A stretch of 64,000 bases of DNA from Siphonodentalium dalli (Eukaryota; Mollusca; Scaphopoda; Gadilida; Siphonodentaliidae): positions 157,347,043-157,411,042 of the forward strand of contig CP136069.1 in the NCBI GenBank assembly GCA_032622095.1, given 5' to 3'. A model generated the notes under the pieces. The model worked only from the letters and a program-made list of their open reading frames with translations. It searched no databases and had not been told where the DNA came from. Of this stretch, positions 63,361-64,000 are shown one piece after another. The first letter of the stretch is position 1. Each line of letters opens with the position of its first letter. The translations under genes were made by a program, and so were the position numbers.

Positions 63361-64000
63361 GTGAATATTACAATTATCACATTACCATTTATCTTAAAAC
63401 TAGTAATATGAAAATCCCAAATTCCTCTCGGCGCGAATTTCGATTCAAATACCCTTATCAAAATAATTTTGCGTCTTGACTAATCACCAGAGTGTGACCA
63501 TTCAGTCATCACTAATTTTCTGGAAATACTGCAATTTATAAGATTTTATTCTTCTTGTGTTTGATTTGTGCCTACTATTGAATTAACCATATTAGTACAA
63601 ATTGTTTGACTGTACATGCTCCTTCTGAAATGACATTCCAAGTACAATTGTTATTATATGGTGGGTACTTACAGGGAAATATTCTCATATTAAGCTGATT
63701 AGTGATCTAACAAACAAAAAACATATATGTGGGTAGACTTGGAAATTTGCCTCCTAAATGTGACCCATATTTTACCTTGGTTTGGCACGATTTACAGGAC
63801 ATACATTTATTTTCAGCTATTAGAAGTTTTGTTGTAAAAACAACAAAAATGTTTATTAAATATACACTTTATCTCATATATATTTTGAAGACCTCTGTTT
63901 GTCTGTCTGTATGTATGTTTGTTTGTCTGTCATTTATACAAATCTACGATTCTCGACCGATCGGGACGAAACTTGGTACGTGTGTGTAGTTTGACCAGGC
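63361..64000. other. Start of intron 31, cut by the window end
   Basis: No exon. From about 63885 a dispersed repeat begins ('ttgaagacctctgtttgtct', 'cgaccgatcgggacgaaact'). Confidence 0.6.

Overview
The window is animal nuclear DNA: AT-rich, with short exons (48-214 bp), kilobase introns carrying GT-AG borders, and very dense mobile-element debris. The only host gene I can support is one large plus-strand gene running through the whole window, the orthologue of the giant E3 ubiquitin ligase UBR4 (p600). Thirty-one consecutive exons (536 to 63360) splice into a single uninterrupted frame of 1281 complete codons. They cover a middle-to-late stretch of the protein, from a block containing [11 protein letters not shown] to the cysteine-rich block ending [15 protein letters not shown]. 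Both ends of the gene lie outside the window. Repeat families with 'gttatggccctttg' and 'cgtccgtccgt' tracts suggest a mollusc or another lophotrochozoan; this is inference and no species is named.

Layout: exons 1-6 (0.5-8.0 kb) have introns holding foldback elements. Exon 7 (9.5 kb) ends in a 45-bp minisatellite that repeats its own 5' splice site. Exon 9 (13.3 kb) is preceded by a 41-bp minisatellite that repeats its own 3' splice site. Exons 10-12 (14-26 kb) are separated by large introns with old elements, one segment bounded by inverted arms about 5 kb apart. Exons 13-20 (29-41 kb) include an intron with a MULE transposon relic that has intact ends and target duplication. Exon 21 (41.9 kb) has a two-copy duplication of its donor. 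Exon 23 (46.6 kb) is present three times, each copy followed by 42-bp donor repeats, with a 1.4-kb insertion carrying a hammerhead-ribozyme-like motif and then a decayed 108-bp array. Exons 24-31 (52.8-63.4 kb) surround a pogo-like relic, a three-copy donor repeat after exon 25, and several further elements.

The most unusual signal is that tandem repeats with 39-45 bp units straddle five splice junctions of this one gene. In one case (exon 7) every repeated donor keeps the reading frame open, so one gene could make a ladder of isoforms differing by 15 residues. In the others, use of the extra sites would introduce a stop or shift the frame. A second theme is a set of TTAA-flanked foldback elements that share one internal hairpin but have at least three different terminal repeats.
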